DNA from: Absidia repens
Taxonomy: Eukaryota > Mucoromycota > Mucoromycetes > Mucorales > Cunninghamellaceae
DNA length: 64,000 bases
Direction: 5' to 3'
NCBI GenBank assembly: GCA_002105175.1
Contig: MCGE01000006.1
Coordinates: 1,116,001 to 1,180,000, forward strand
Shown: positions 25,138 through 37,800 of the stretch, piece by piece
Layout of the letters: every line of letters starts with the position of its first letter
Position numbering within the stretch: position 1 is the first letter of the stretch
The notes under the pieces: model-generated
Databases searched by the model: none
Told to the model about the DNA's origin: nothing
What the model saw: only the letters and a program-made list of their open reading frames with translations
Position numbers and translations under genes: made by a program

Positions 25138-28100
25138 TCATTGGTTATTATTGTTGTTGTTATTGTTGGTGTAACCCAATAAATAGCTTCGAGCAGGTGT
25201 GTCTGGCAGAGAAAGAGATAATGGTGTCGGCAGACCGCCTAGCAAGCTTGGTTCCTTTTTGATTGACTGTGGAGCAGATGATGATGGAGATGATATTGAC
25301 GGGGATAGTGTAGATGATGACGTTGATGATGATGAATTTAAGGAAGAGGATGCGTTGGAAACGTTGTGTTGATAAGGTGTATATGGTGATGAATAAAAAG
25401 GATGTATATAATGCGCAGAGGATGAAGTGGATATATCAATCGAAGATAGAAGAGGAGTATGATCGACGTTTGTTGATGGAGGTTGCAAAGAGGTTGGAGT
25501 TGTGACACCTTGTGCAAAATATTGATTCCATTCTTCTGTGTTCAGTGATGTCGGTACACCCCAGAATGCTGTTCCAAACGGATCAAATTTCGCTGCTGCT
25601 TGTTGTGGTTGATCTTGCGAGTTCATGACGCTGCCAGGTACTGCAAATGGATCCATATCTGATGTCGCTGTCATGGGAGTGATAAACGGCTGCGGTTGTT
25701 GTTGCTGATTAGCATTTGAAGATAAGAAAGATGTATTGCTGCTGTTTCCATACTCCATGTTGTTCGTCGATGAAACCTGTTGTGTGCTTGATAAGTCCAT
25801 TGTCGCCTGTGCAGCACTATCCGTATTCGTCGAATCATCATTGTCCAGTGGTGAAGGTTCAGGTGAATTGGGAACCGCGATGGCAGGCGGAGGACTTGCT
25901 GCTTTACTAAGTCGTCGAGGCACATATTCATCACATTCCAAATTGATATCCCGTAAACCAGCCAATTCACCAAGGATGTTACAGCACCGACCAGCATTAC
26001 TCCAGGTAGCTTCCATTTGATCTAGTGCATGCATAATTTTGTTGACGTTCACCTTGGCATCAAAAGCAACATCAAATTCTTCAGAAGACGACGCCATCTT
26101 GATAAAAATAATACCAGCTGTAAAGGCAAAATAGACAGAGTAGTTGACTACATATCGTAGATGATTTTCACCCAGCATGATGTTGATGATGTTGAGAATG
26201 GATTTCGCACCAGATACACAGAGATCATAGGAAGGCATGGACAGTTGAGATTCCACAGCTTGAGAGGGACCGGGAATGAATGACCGATGAAGCAGAATCA
26301 TTGTTGTGTAATAAATCATATGCATTTGGCCAACAGCAAGAGGAGGATCCTTTACAGTTTCACCCATTTCAGTATCAGGTAATTTGTATTGCAATGATGG
26401 AGGTAAGCGAGCGAGCCATTCAGTCAGTTGTTGGTGGAGTGTCTTGAGTACATGATCAACATGTTGTCCAGACGCATGATGCCGAGCTTTCGCATAATAG
26501 ATATTCTTCAATACATGGCCCAATATATCGCAGAGTTTAATAGAGTGTATAAAGGTGTCCAAAATCCGCGGTGCAGGTTGATTGTTTTCGGTCTGTATTG
26601 GCTCGTCATCGTCAACCGATGGGAAGGGTACGTCAATATCTCGTTCTTCAAAGCACAAGGCACGCCCATAAATAGCAGTCGTAAGTCGGTCCACAATAAA
26701 AGAGCACCAAAAGACACGCTTCCGCCTTTCTTTTTCATCTGGGGGAATTTGCCAGTGGTCACAATTTCGATGTAATCCAAGATCAAGTGCCATTCGAAAT
26801 GCCTACACAAAATATAAATGATCAGTTCATCGCCAATGGCATATTTTTCTTCTATCCTCACATACCATTCCACAATAAAGCCATGCACGAGCCGATTTTA
26901 GAGCGCCTTGTTGGTGACTTGATAATAACAAAAGAGCTTGTACCGTTGATATCCTTGGCACATCATAGTAATCATCCAATAAACATTTTGCTCGTTCAAA
27001 AAAGATGTCACCTGCTGTGTCTTGTGAGGCGGGATCAGAACGAACACGGGCATCTGGGGATACACGAGAGGCAATAGCATATATAGCATTCAATAGCAAA
27101 GGGGACAAGGCATCGCTAAGATCATCAGGATTAACCAGTTGGCGTTTGTAAAATAGAGGTAAGAGAGGATAAAAGTGCTTGAAGTAGAGGCGCACCAAAT
27201 GCTCAGACAGATCTTTGGGAGGTAAAGCAAGAGGGTCCACATGATGATCAGATTTGCGTGGCGTAGATGTTGATTTTGGACCATAACCAGAAAAATGGAA
27301 TACCCCGTTTTGATAAGTACGACTGCTTTGGAGTAAGTAGAATCCCGATGATCGTCCCAAGTACCGTACATGACCACCTTCATCCATGGAGAGTTGACCA
27401 TTGCTATCACTAACAGATTCGGGACTGCTGGGCGTATCAAACAAATCGGTATGACTATTGGTGGGACTTTCACAAAGTGTTGCTGGTGATTTCAAAGGTG
27501 AATGATCGGAAGCCTTGTTGGTTGTGGTTGATGATGACGATGGTGTTGAAGCGTATTTGGCATTTTCAATTCGACGTGCTTTGGCGGATGATGACGATGA
27601 TGACGACGAAGAAGGTGGTGTGGTGGAATTGCCATGGTATTCAGACAGTAACGAATCTTGTTTCCGACGCACCGGCCTTGTTTTAATGATATCGCCGTTG
27701 GCAGTTTCAAGAGGCGAATTGAGTTCATCCAAAAGAAGCTTTGATTTCGGATCATCTTGGGCCAGGTTCCCCAGCAAGGATTCCAATTTGTGTAATCTAG
27801 TTTCGATAGCTTCAATGTAACCTTTGGGTGGACCACGCTATAACAATGATATAAAAACAACAATTGATCGATTACTAGGCTGACAAATGGGATGTATTTA
27901 ATCTAAGCGACCAATAATGACTCACCTTTTTGGTAGCGTCCTTGTAACTACATTCCAAGTTGAAGGCACGACAGTTGCTGCAAACTGGTATCAGCCCATC
28001 GCACTTGATTTTCTTACGACGGCAGAGATCACTAAGCATTAATAATAATATAAAAGAGTGAGCTGTATTTAGTAGAGTTTCTTTTCTTCAATAGTATGAA

Positions 28101-28200
28101 TATTAGTAAGGAATTCATACTATTTTAGTAAATCAACTTACCAGGCCCTACTGACCCTTTGACGTTTACTGAGACTCGCTTCGTCACCACTAGTAGACAT
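25138..28200 (-). CDS. Zn2Cys6 fungal transcription factor with Fungal_trans domain
   Basis: Probable nuclear transcription regulator. Four minus-strand exons (28200-28142, 28031-27926, 27837-26866, 26802-25138) give 933 residues. The binuclear cluster has Cys at 20, 23, 30, 37, 40 and 47 with the classic C-X2-C-X6-C-X6-C-X2-C-X6-C spacing (CDLCRRKKIKCDG...CSNCRAFNLEC), followed by the linker RGPPKGYIEAIETRLHKLES and a short coiled coil. The Fungal_trans domain (PF04082) covers roughly residues 220-480: LVRLYFKHFYPLLPLFYKRQ, ARAWLYCGMAFRMALDLGLH and RKRVFWCSFIVDRLTTAIYG are typical. Residues 70-150 and everything after about 560 are Ser-, Thr- and Gln-rich and probably disordered. The linker resembles that of XlnR/cutinase-factor-like regulators, but the target pathway cannot be deduced. 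It is divergent to eIF3c, with 499 bases between start codons. Confidence 0.93.
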
Positions 28201-28699
28201 GTTGTGAGTAAGAGATAACAGCAAAGAAGAGAGAAAAAAAAGAGAGGGGTGATGACAGGGATTGAAGGAGAGGGCGACGGTGTAATGAGTAGTTGTATTA
28301 CAGTTTATAAAAAATTGGAGGAATATGAAAAAGATGGAAAGTAAAAGAGAACAGGCCTTTTATAGGCGATCAATCTGCGGGCTTTTAAAATTGATTTTCA
28401 ATGAACTGTAACATACAAAAAGTCGAATCAAGAATCTAGAAGTGATAACCCCTGAAGTGTACTAGTCAAGTGAAAATATTAGCCGTATTTATCATATTTT
28501 GATGGAATATTTTTTATATTTACTTATATTTTTGAAATATACCATTCGTATTTGACATTTTCTTTTTTGTCTACCAAGTGGCGTGTGTGAAAATTGAAAT
28601 CCAGACGTGACTCTGACAAAAGTTTTTGTTTTTGGCTTGAGCGAACTGCCCTTTCGATTTTTTTTTTCTTTTCTCTTTTTGTTTATCCAAACAATAACA
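28201..28699. promoter_or_regulatory. Divergent promoter region, Zn2Cys6 factor / eIF3c
   Basis: 499 bases separate the two start codons. The eIF3c side ends in a T-rich tract (28658-28685) just before its ATG. No specific binding site is identified. Confidence 0.5.
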
Positions 28700-31462
28700 A
28701 TGTCTCGCTTTTTCCGGTCAACCTCTGATACCGAATCCGAAACTGACTCCTCTGATAACGAATCTTTCTATGATGAAGTGTCCTCAGAAGAAGAAGAATC
28801 CGATGTTGAAGTCGAAGAAGAAGAACAACAAACATCCAAAAAGTCACGGTTTTTGAAAGGCGGCGACTCTGATTCAGATTTGGACAGTGATGATGAAGGG
28901 GGTCGAAAACGTCAAGTCAAGTCGCAAAAGGATAAGCGTCTCGATGATATGCACAGCGCTGCCAAGGCTATCGAAAACGGTCGCAAGAACAATGATTGGA
29001 CTCTCATCTTGAGTGGTAAGTGAAGGCTAGGCAGATTGTATAGTAGTTGGTCTGATATGGCAAACTAACTAACTGTATATATTATTATTATTATTTGAAA
29101 TAGAATTCGACAAACTTTCTACGAGCATCAGCAAAGCTACTACCGGCTTTGACAAAATCGCCTTCCCCAAGTTTTATATCAAGACTCTGGTCGAACTCGA
29201 CGAACTCATTCAAGAAACGGCACAAAAGGACAAGGCTTCCAAGAAGAAGGTGAACCCTGCCAATGGTAAAGCTATGAACGCCACCAAGCTCAAGGTTAAG
29301 AAAATCAGCAAGCAATACGAAAACATGATTGAAGAATACAAAAAGGTAAAAGGATAGAGTGGTGGTATGTGTGAATTGGTTCCTGGTCATTTGATATTCA
29401 TCTTTATATATTTATTTATTTATACCGTAGAACCCTGAAGAATTTATGAAGGAAGATGAAGAATCTGTGGAATCTGAACCTGCTAGCCCGGCTAAGACTG
29501 AAAGAGCTGCACCTGTTACTACTACTACTGCTGCCGCCGGCGGTGATGATGGGTTCACTGCTGTTGGTAAAGGTGGACGCGCTGCTGAAATTGACGACAG
29601 ACCTATCCTTGTCCGACTTCGTGAAGTATTGGAAAGCCGTGGTAAAAAGGTAATATATTTGATTTGAATATCAGATTAGTGAAATAATGGTGGATAACAG
29701 CTATTGGTGCATCATGAATGTAAAAACTATGATACTGATTTCTTTCAATATGTATATCCCTTTTTTAGAACACAGATCGTGATGAACAAGCGAATACTTT
29801 GGAATTATTGTACTCGAAATCACAATCGCCCTTCCAAAAGATTTCGGTTTTGTTGGCTTTGATTGCTTCTCGTTTTGATCTCACCATTGGATCTACTTCT
29901 CACATGGACGTCAAAACTTGGAAATCGGTTGAAAAGGAAGTGAACTTGATTCTCAGTATTATGGAAAGCACTCCCTCATTTATTGTATGCGAAAACGCCG
30001 AAGATTTGGATAATGATGACAAAGATGTGGTACCTGCAGCTGGTGAAGTGGTCAAACTCCGTGGATCTATTGTTGGCTATGTTGAACGCTTGGATGATGA
30101 ATTTATGAAGTCGTTGCAAGCTACCGATCCTCACACTCCTGATTATATCGACCGCCTCCGTGACGAACCTTCGTTGTATGCCCTTTTGGTCCGTGCTCAA
30201 GCCTACTTTGAAAGAAATTCCTTGAATGATAGTATTTCCCGCGTCATTGTCCGCCGCTTGGATCATTTGTATTACAAGGTAGGTGATTTTTACCACTATT
30301 ACTGTTGGATGTGCAGCAAAGTAATAAAATACTATTTATTTATTTTTAGCCTGAGCAAGTCATTCGATCCATCGAAAAGGTTGCCAAAGACATGCTCCCA
30401 AGTGGTCTGGAATCCAAGCTTATTGTCGCTGTTGAACCTTCTCAATTGATCCATGAACTTTGCGCCTACCTCTACAAACAAAACACTTCCATGTTAAGAA
30501 CCCGTGCCATGCTCTGCCATATCTTCCACTTCGCTCTCCACAACCAATTCCACAAAGCTCGTGATATGCTCCTCATGTCTCATCTTCAAGAGTCCATTCA
30601 TCAAGCGGATGTATCTACTCAAATTCTTTACAACCGCGCTGTGGTTCAAATCGGTCTATCTGCCTTCCGCCAAGGTCTTATTAAGGAATCTCATGCTTGT
30701 TTGCAAGAAATCCAGGGTACTGGCCGCGCCAAGGAATTACTCGCTCAAGGTATTCAACAAAATCGATACGGTCAACAACAACCATCACCTGAATTGGAAC
30801 AACTCGAACGACAAAGACAATTGCCCTTCCATATGCACATCAACTTGGAATTACTCGAATGTGTGTTTTTGACATGCTCCATGTTATTGGAAATCCCCGG
30901 CCAAGCCCAAGCTGGACCCAACAACAAGAAATTCATCTCACGACCTTTCCGCCGATTATTGGACTTCAATGAACGTCAAGCATTTGCCGGACCTCCTGAA
31001 AATACAAGGGATCATATCATGAGTGCCGCCAAGGCGCTTGCTTCTGGAGAATGGGAACGTGCTCGTGACTACATTTTGGCCATCAAGGTGTGGGACTTGT
31101 TACCTGATACAGAATCGATCAAGACCATGTTGGTGCGCAAGATTCAAGAAGAAGGTTTACGTACTTACCTCTTTACCTATGCTTCCTATTATTCTACCTT
31201 GGGTGTCTCTCAATTATCTTCCATGTTTGATTTACCCAGCCAAACCATTGCTTCTATTGTCGCCAAGTTGATCTGGAATGAAGAGCTCGCCGCCTCTTTG
31301 GATCAAGTCTCTCAATGTATTGTGCTGCACCAAGTAGAGTTATCTCGACTTCAAGAACTTGCTTTACAATTCTCGGAAAAGGCGGCCAACTTGGTGGATC
31401 AAAATGAACGTTTGGCTACTCCCCCTAATCGAAATGAAAATCAAAAGGTCGCTCAGAATTAG
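28700..31462 (+). CDS. NIP1: Eukaryotic translation initiation factor 3 subunit C (eIF3c/Nip1)
   Basis: Core PCI subunit of eIF3, which scaffolds the 43S pre-initiation complex and contacts eIF1 and eIF5. Five exons (28700-29015, 29104-29345, 29431-29649, 29769-30278, 30350-31462) give 799 residues; yeast Nip1 has 812. The N-terminus is the usual acidic, serine-rich segment after MSRFF (residues 8-70), followed by the conserved NDWTLILSEFDKLS block. The middle contains RPILVRLREVLESRGKK and FDLTIGS. The conserved stretch MLRTRAMLCHIFHFALHNQF is in the last exon, and the C-terminal PCI domain includes YYSTLGVSQLSSMFDLP and LWNEELAASLDQ-like sequence (IWNEELAASLDQ here). AATAAA is at 31674-31679. 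Codon use is biased to C- and G-ending codons, as expected for high expression. Confidence 0.97.
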
Positions 31463-32089
31463 ATTGCATTATTATTTATTCTTCCTACTCTCTCACTCAA
31501 CATCCCCCTCACCTTTGTATTGAAACACCTTCTTCACCTCACTTTTTATATATATATATACAGTTATGTTAGGGTTAGTCTTCTTCCTCTTTATATTTTT
31601 TTTATCTTTATCTCCTTTTTTTAGCCTTATTACTATTATTTTCTCTTTGACAGAAAAGCATTCCTCAAAAATCAATAAAATTTTATGTTTGCATGTTATG
31701 GCTTGTTTTTATTTTTTATTTTTTATCAAAAACATATGATGGGAAAAAGAGGTTGGCATTGGAAGCGTGAGGTGTAAGCATGCCGGGCGAATGATTTATC
31801 TGGCCTTTTTTGCTTTTGTTTTTGAAGCTACAATCAGCTATTTAGAATTAGTCAAATTATTCTAACATAGTATAGTTCAGTATTGATCATTATTTTTTAT
31901 TATATTTAATAAAAACCAAAAAACCAAAAATATTTGAACTTTAAAATGATTTTTTTTTATCTCGAAGTGAAGGTATAAAGCATACAAAGATGAACAAACA
32001 GATGGTTGACTTACTTTATGCAGCCTCAAAATAAAAATATAGCGGACTTTGGTGCATAAAGAGACGTTGAGTCAGTGGTTAAAACAAAA

Positions 32090-32480
32090 GATATATTTTA
32101 TTAAAGTATAAACGAGCATAACAACGGTAATCCAATGATATGTCTGATATCCCGAATTCAAAATGAAAAGGGTTCGTCATGCATATTTGAAATGCGTTGT
32201 TCAAAATGCCCCTGATTCTCATTCTAACACCAATCCAATTTATCTACTACTTCATTGAGGCTGCCAGTGATGGTTTTGCTTCCTTTTTATTTTTTTCGGC
32301 ACACAAACCCCCCCCCCATTGGCAACGCGCTGAGCCCGATGATTGGGCCCCAAGGCGTCCATCCTTTTTTCTCAATCGCTGCCCACCCATAGTGCCAAAT
32401 CACAGAGTCTCACACTTCTGAAACCCCCTGCCACCCAGTGGCTACATAATTAATACTATTCTCAACTTTGCTCTTCACTA
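32090..32480 (-). repeat. Dispersed repeat family, copy 5 (minus orientation, diverged)
   Basis: Read on the plus strand, CCCGAATTCAAAATGAAAAG at 32153 and GGGTTCGTCATGCATATTTG at 32169 correspond to the minus-strand core of copies 3 and 4, after a TTTTATTAAAGTATAA motif. A GGGCCCCAAGG block about 90 bases further is shared with copy 6. Confidence 0.55.
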
Positions 32481-32694
32481 TACCCCACCACAGCAATTAC
32501 ACTGTAATAGCTGTTTTTTCACACAAACACATTCCTATTTTTTTTCTATGCACAAACTCATAGACTTGGTGGAAGAAGTCTCCATAATACCCAATCCATT
32601 CCTTTTTCATATATATAGACACACTTTTTTTTTCCTATGCATATGTAATACACACTCGATGAAGCTCATCATGTAACCGTACAACAGAGAAACT

Positions 32695-33330
32695 AATTAT
32701 AGGAAAAAGAACATATTTATTCAGAGGTAGGTACAAACGATGACAACTATTACTAAACTAATGACTATTCCATGATGCTAATCTACTGACGTTCCAAAAT
32801 CCTACATCCAAAATGAAAGAGTTTCCCCTTGATGTTTGTTTTACGTTTTTTAAAACGCCCCTAATTCAAGTTCTAACACTAATCCTAGATCACTAGTACC
32901 CCAATGAGCCTTGCCATCATATCATTCAGACTATCATGAAGGGAAAAAAAAACGAAAAGAAAGAAAAAAAAATGGGGGCCAAAAAAAAAAAAAATAGAAA
33001 GCAAAATGCGGAGCCTGAATCATCCAGCCTTTTTTTATGTCAAAAAATCAGGGAAATGCAAATAAAAATTAAATGAAGGGACAATCGCCATAATTACCAT
33101 AGTGCTCCGTAGTCCAACATAATTCGCAAAATTCGTTTTATCTTCCAGTGGAAAGGCAGTTGCAACCCCTACATAATCAAACTCTAATCTCTCTAACGCC
33201 TTTCAAGTAAGCTATCATTTCAGCACACACAAAAAAGACCCATTGATGACGCACTGAGCATGACAGTTGGGCCCCAAGGGGCTGCCCGCCATAGTGCAAA
33301 ATGGCGTAGGCTTTAATCCTATTCCATCAA
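32695..33330 (-). repeat. Dispersed repeat family, copy 6 (minus orientation, diverged)
   Basis: TACTAAACTAATGACTATTC at 32751 and CCTACATCCAAAATGAAAGA at 32801, then GTTTCCCCTTGATG and TTCTAACACTAATCCTAGAT, match the core of copies 3 and 4. A purine-rich stretch (32940-33000) corresponds to the pyrimidine tract. The GGGCCCCAAGG block lies at 33271. Confidence 0.55.
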
Positions 33331-33592
33331 AACCCACACTTTAATAAAAAAATTGTGACACCCAATAAATCGAAAGATTTTCAAAAGCTCCAGCGGAGCG
33401 CCAGAGCGTTTATTTTTTATAATGATATAAAAGAATGAAATAATGATAAGGGGGGGGATGTGATAAGCAAATAATACATGTGAAATAAAAAGTTTGTGCA
33501 GATAACGCAAGGTTAAAAAAAAAGGTGAGGTGGGAAAGGAGGGTGGTGGTGGGGGGGGCATATATCTAAATCAAAAGGGTTTGAATCTGGCG

Positions 33593-34291
33593 CTACTGTT
33601 GTTGCTGCTGCTGCTCCAATTTCTGATAAACCAATTTCTGAATAGCCGATACCTGCTGATCAATCGACAAATGACTTGTGTCCAATTCCACTGCGTCGTC
33701 TGCCATTTTTAAGGGTGAGATGGTACGTGTGCGGTCCGCCAAATCCCTTGCTTCAATATCCGCCATCACTTGTTCAAGCGTTTCATCTGTGTGTTGTTGT
33801 TTCTGTTGTAATTCGCGGAACCGTCGCTGAGCACGTGCACGCACATTGGCCACCAGAAAAATTTTGAGTTCTGCTTGAGGAGAATCACAGTGCCAATATC
33901 TCGACCATCCATGACCACACCATGAATGCGAAGTTCGTCAGCGCCAAAAGGAATCCAGGGTAGCGATCGTCTATGGTTGAAGCCAAGCGACGTTGATGTT
34001 CCGCCAGTGTATGACGTACTTGCGGGTTCGAAGCGATAGGGCCAATGGCACGAGCCACCGATTCTTGTCGAAGTTGATCCGTAACATCCAGGCCATTCAC
34101 AGACACTGTACCTAGTTCGGGGAATTGTATATCCAAGCTACTGGCCAAGGTCGCCACCTGGTCTTTGTGTTTCTCCGGATCCAATCCAGCTTCCACACTC
34201 TTTAATGTCACTGCCCGAAACATGGCCCCAGAATCAATGTACCGGAAACGGAAGAGGGTTGCGAGCTGTTTTGCCGTAGTGCCTAAAAGCG

Positions 34292-34323
<32 letters not shown>

Positions 34324-34450
34324 AGGGTTTGGTGGAAATGTCAAGCACTAGCACATCAAAAACAGGTTCTTTCTTTTCATTCATTAACATTAGCTTACTT
34401 TTTCCAGAAGCAGCAGGTCCATCAATAGCAATACGAAACAATCGGGACAT
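33593..34450 (-). CDS. Bacterial-type cytidylate kinase (Cmk) with two apparent single-base frameshifts
   Basis: Cmk transfers phosphate from ATP to CMP/dCMP in pyrimidine nucleotide synthesis. Minus-strand exon 1 (34450-34399) and exon 2 (34282-33593) join in frame to rebuild the P-loop GPAASGKST. The NMP-binding part DSGAMFRAVTLKSVEAG, the SNPQVR block, the signature GVVMDGRDIGTVI and the lid and C-terminal region (RARAQRRFRELQ, IEARDLADRTRTISPLK) are all present in family order. They lie in three different frames: the frame changes near 33958-33960 (after DDRYP) and again near 33878-33882 (after GTVI). At each place one missing C in a C run would explain the shift. With both allowed for, the protein is about 247 residues, slightly longer than E. 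coli Cmk (227). No GT-AG intron can explain the shifts. Either the assembly has two homopolymer errors or the gene is freshly broken. The protein starts directly at the P-loop strand, so no organelle targeting is evident. Confidence 0.85.
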
Positions 34451-34891
34451 GTGGAGAAATAAAGAAGCGAGAAATTCGAGTTTAAAAGCTTTCAAAATTG
34501 ACGCAATAAAAAAAAGACGGAGTTCAGATCAAGTTTGCTGAAGACAAGGGACAAGGTGAAGGCAAACAAAAAATGTGATTCAAAGATTTTTTAATTATCA
34601 TCAATATTGTTGTATATAAAAGAAGTAGATATTTGTAGTAAGAAGGGGTGTAAAAAAAGTTCCATTTTGTTTGATAAATATTCTTGCAAAAAAAAAAAAA
34701 GGAATACAAAAATGGTAGAAATTGGGAGTGGAGTATATATAAATAAAAAAAATAAAATGAGCAGATAGATAAATACTGTATAAGACAAATAATATATATA
34801 TATATAAATAAATAAAGCTAAAAACTATAAACTAAGATAAAAAAATATTAACTAAAAGAAAAGAGAAGGGGATTCAGGACTAGAATCTACT
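34451..34891. other. Intergenic region between kinesin 3' end and cytidylate kinase start
   Basis: 441 bases, AT-rich, with a TATATATA run at 34793-34805 and A runs. Both flanking genes are on the minus strand. Nothing else is seen. Confidence 0.6.
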
Positions 34892-37800
34892 TTAGCGACC
34901 ATTCATAAAACCTGGAATCCAAGATGATCGCTTGTCACGATTGTCGGTAGGGGAAGTAGTCGAGTCTGCAGGTGCCACTGCATTAGCACCACCTCGTAAT
35001 GGCTTAGCAATACGTCCAAAGCTTAAAGCCGCCATGGAATTTTGTGATTTCTGAGTCCGTGCTTGTTCCAAGCGTTCACGAACAGCTTGTAATTGGGCTT
35101 CGAATTTCTGGTTTTGAGAGATCAGCTTATCTTGAGCGTCCTGCAACAGTCCTTCCAAGTTCTGAATACGTTCGTTTCGAGTAATCAGCTTGCGCTCAGC
35201 CACAGCGACTTCCTTCTTGAGTGTAGCGTTTTGTTCAACAAGCTAGTGGTGCACATGAATGATGGTTAGTATATCAATTGCTAATTGTGTCCCTTTCAAA
35301 CTCGTATATTTCTAGTCTTACCTGCTTTTGCACATTTGTCAATTGCTCCAAGTTGCGCTCAAGGAATGCCATCTTCTTTTGCTGAGCTTTATTGTTGCTG
35401 GCACGTAGGACACTGTTGTATTGTTCGCGGGTTTCATCCAATGACATTTCCAAGTCCACCACCTTTTCGCATCGTTGTTGGAGATCCCGCATCAATGCCT
35501 TCTTCATGACTTCAAATTCAGCTAATTGATTCGCCATCGTCTTGCGCATACGTTCCAGATCCTTTTCCCGATCAGAAAGGTCGTCTTGAGCTTCGGTGGG
35601 TTGTTCAGACAAGGCGGACTACGAGTTGTAAAAAAAAAAAAAAAAAAAAAAAAAAGACATCAACTCGTATGTTTTTTCAGGCTTTTGTCCTATCTGCATA
35701 TTCATTACTTGAAGTTGATCATTGGCTGCTTTAAGATCGGTCAACGCAATGCTGAGTTTTTGGTGACTATCGTTCTTGCGATCCAGTTCTTTCTTCAGTT
35801 CATCGATTTCTTTTTGTTGCACTTCGCGTTTCACAGCATATTGTGCTTCCAATTTGCCCTATGACGCCCCCAAACAAGAAAGTAAGTAAACTTTGCATTT
35901 TTCTTTGCAGCTACTTGATTTGTATTTGCCCATCCTACCTTGAGAGACGTGATCGTATCGCTAATATTTACATTCTTCTGTGCTTGAGCCTCCTCCTCAG
36001 CAATGGTCTTATCTAAGAGTTCTTCATATTCAACTTCAAGGCTTCCTAAACGTCCCTCCAAGTCGATCTTCTTCTTGTCCAAAGCATTCCTTTCAAAAGT
36101 CAGGTCGTCAACGGATTTGGTGTGTTGCTCCAACAGTACCTTGGATTCGGCAAGTTCCCGTCGTAATGACACCAATTCTTCAATAGTGAGAGATCCATTT
36201 TCATTCCCATCAAGCTTGCTGAGTGCACCTCGGATTTGACGTTCTTTTTCACCAATTTCGCTCTACATATATGATTATAGACACAAAGGATGAGTAAACT
36301 TTTTAACAAAAGCCAAAACAAGAGATCGCCTTACCGAGGGATCAAAACCAGACATCATTTCCGCCATCTTTTCCGCCTTCTTTTTTTCCTTTTCATCATC
36401 GGCAGCATCCTTGGTGGAAACACGCATTTCTGAGAGGTTCCGTTTGAGATCTTCCAGTTCGGCCATGAGATCTTGGTTGGATTCTTTCAATGAGTCTACT
36501 GTGATGGCATTTTCCTTGCTTTCATAGGATATCTTTTGCAATTGAAGTCGAAGGTCGGTGAGTTCAGTGGTCATTTGCTGATTTTCCTTGGTCACCAGTT
36601 GCTCTTGATCCTTGTAGTAAGTCATTTCTTCCTTGAGCGATTCCAAGAGTTTTTCACGATTGGCTAGTTCGGTTTCCTATAAGTTGCAAACTATATTTAG
36701 CTATTTGCATATAATTATAAATATTAATTGACGACGACTTACCTTCTCGGCGATTTGGTCCATGAGCTCATTTTCACGTTTGAGCAGTTCGTCCCGTTCG
36801 TCTTTTTCCAAAACAATTGCTGGAGTTGAAGGTCTTGATGAATCACTTGATGTAGGACTCTTGAATCCAGGGGCGGGGGGAAGAGCATTGAAGTCGCCTT
36901 TGCTAACCTTGTCCATAGTCACCCATTTGTCTTCGGGAACAGTGCCACCAGTACGCCAGACATTGACTTCTCCTTCCAAAGCGGCAATGTAAGCTTGGAA
37001 AGTAACAGTTTCAGATTTCACCCGCTTCAATAAGGCTTTCAGTTCCGCAGGGGAAAGATCAGAGTTCACCTTAGCCTTGTTGGTAATAGATTTCGCACGC
37101 ATACCGAATCGAAGAGTGGACAATGTTTCAGCTTCATTGTAAGATGACGGAGAGCAATTGATGATTAGAGTAGTGCGCGAGTTACCACCCAAAGATTCTT
37201 GGAGAATGCGAGTAAGTTTGGAATCACGATAAGGCACGTGGCTTGACTAAAACAAGATTTCGAAGTCAGTATATGGTGTGATATACTTTTTTAATTTTTT
37301 AATTTCTTACTTTTCCATCTGTCAAAGAGTAGATGACCATTCCCAAAGCAGTTAACGACTTGTTGATTTTCTTTGCTTCTTCCAAAGTTTGACCAGTAGC
37401 GCCAGTTTTCCCAACCTAATCAATGAAGACAAAATAATTGAAGTGAGTGGATGAAATAATCAACCCAGCAATTGTTTCAAGTTGAATCGCTTCTTTTACC
37501 TTTTCAGAACCAGCAAGATCCACAAGATAGAGTTTCCCACTCTTAACGGCACCAGTTTCCATATGCTTCTGACTGATTGTTATGACTACAATCGAATGAC
37601 TTCGAGAGCTTTCGGCATTCATATCTGGAAAAAGCGACCATTATCACGATGATAGTTATAGTAAGAAAAGAAAAAAAAAAAAAACAAGGTGAGACAAAAA
37701 GGTAGATCAAACAATAAATAATGTCACGACTTACTTGTGCTGGCGACCACACGATTCAGACTACCACGTCGCATGACTTCATATACTTCGTCAGACGAGC

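Larger units (their letters stand above)
31463..33592. other. Intergenic region, 2.1 kb, with two dispersed-repeat copies
   Basis: Convergent side of eIF3c and the cytidylate kinase. After the eIF3c 3' end there is no coding sequence. Two diverged repeat copies lie here (separate entries), plus a pair of matching blocks: ACGCGCTGAGCCCGATGATT at about 32324 and ACGCACTGAGCATGACAGTT at about 33249, each followed by GGGCCCCAAGG and CATAGTGC. Confidence 0.65.
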
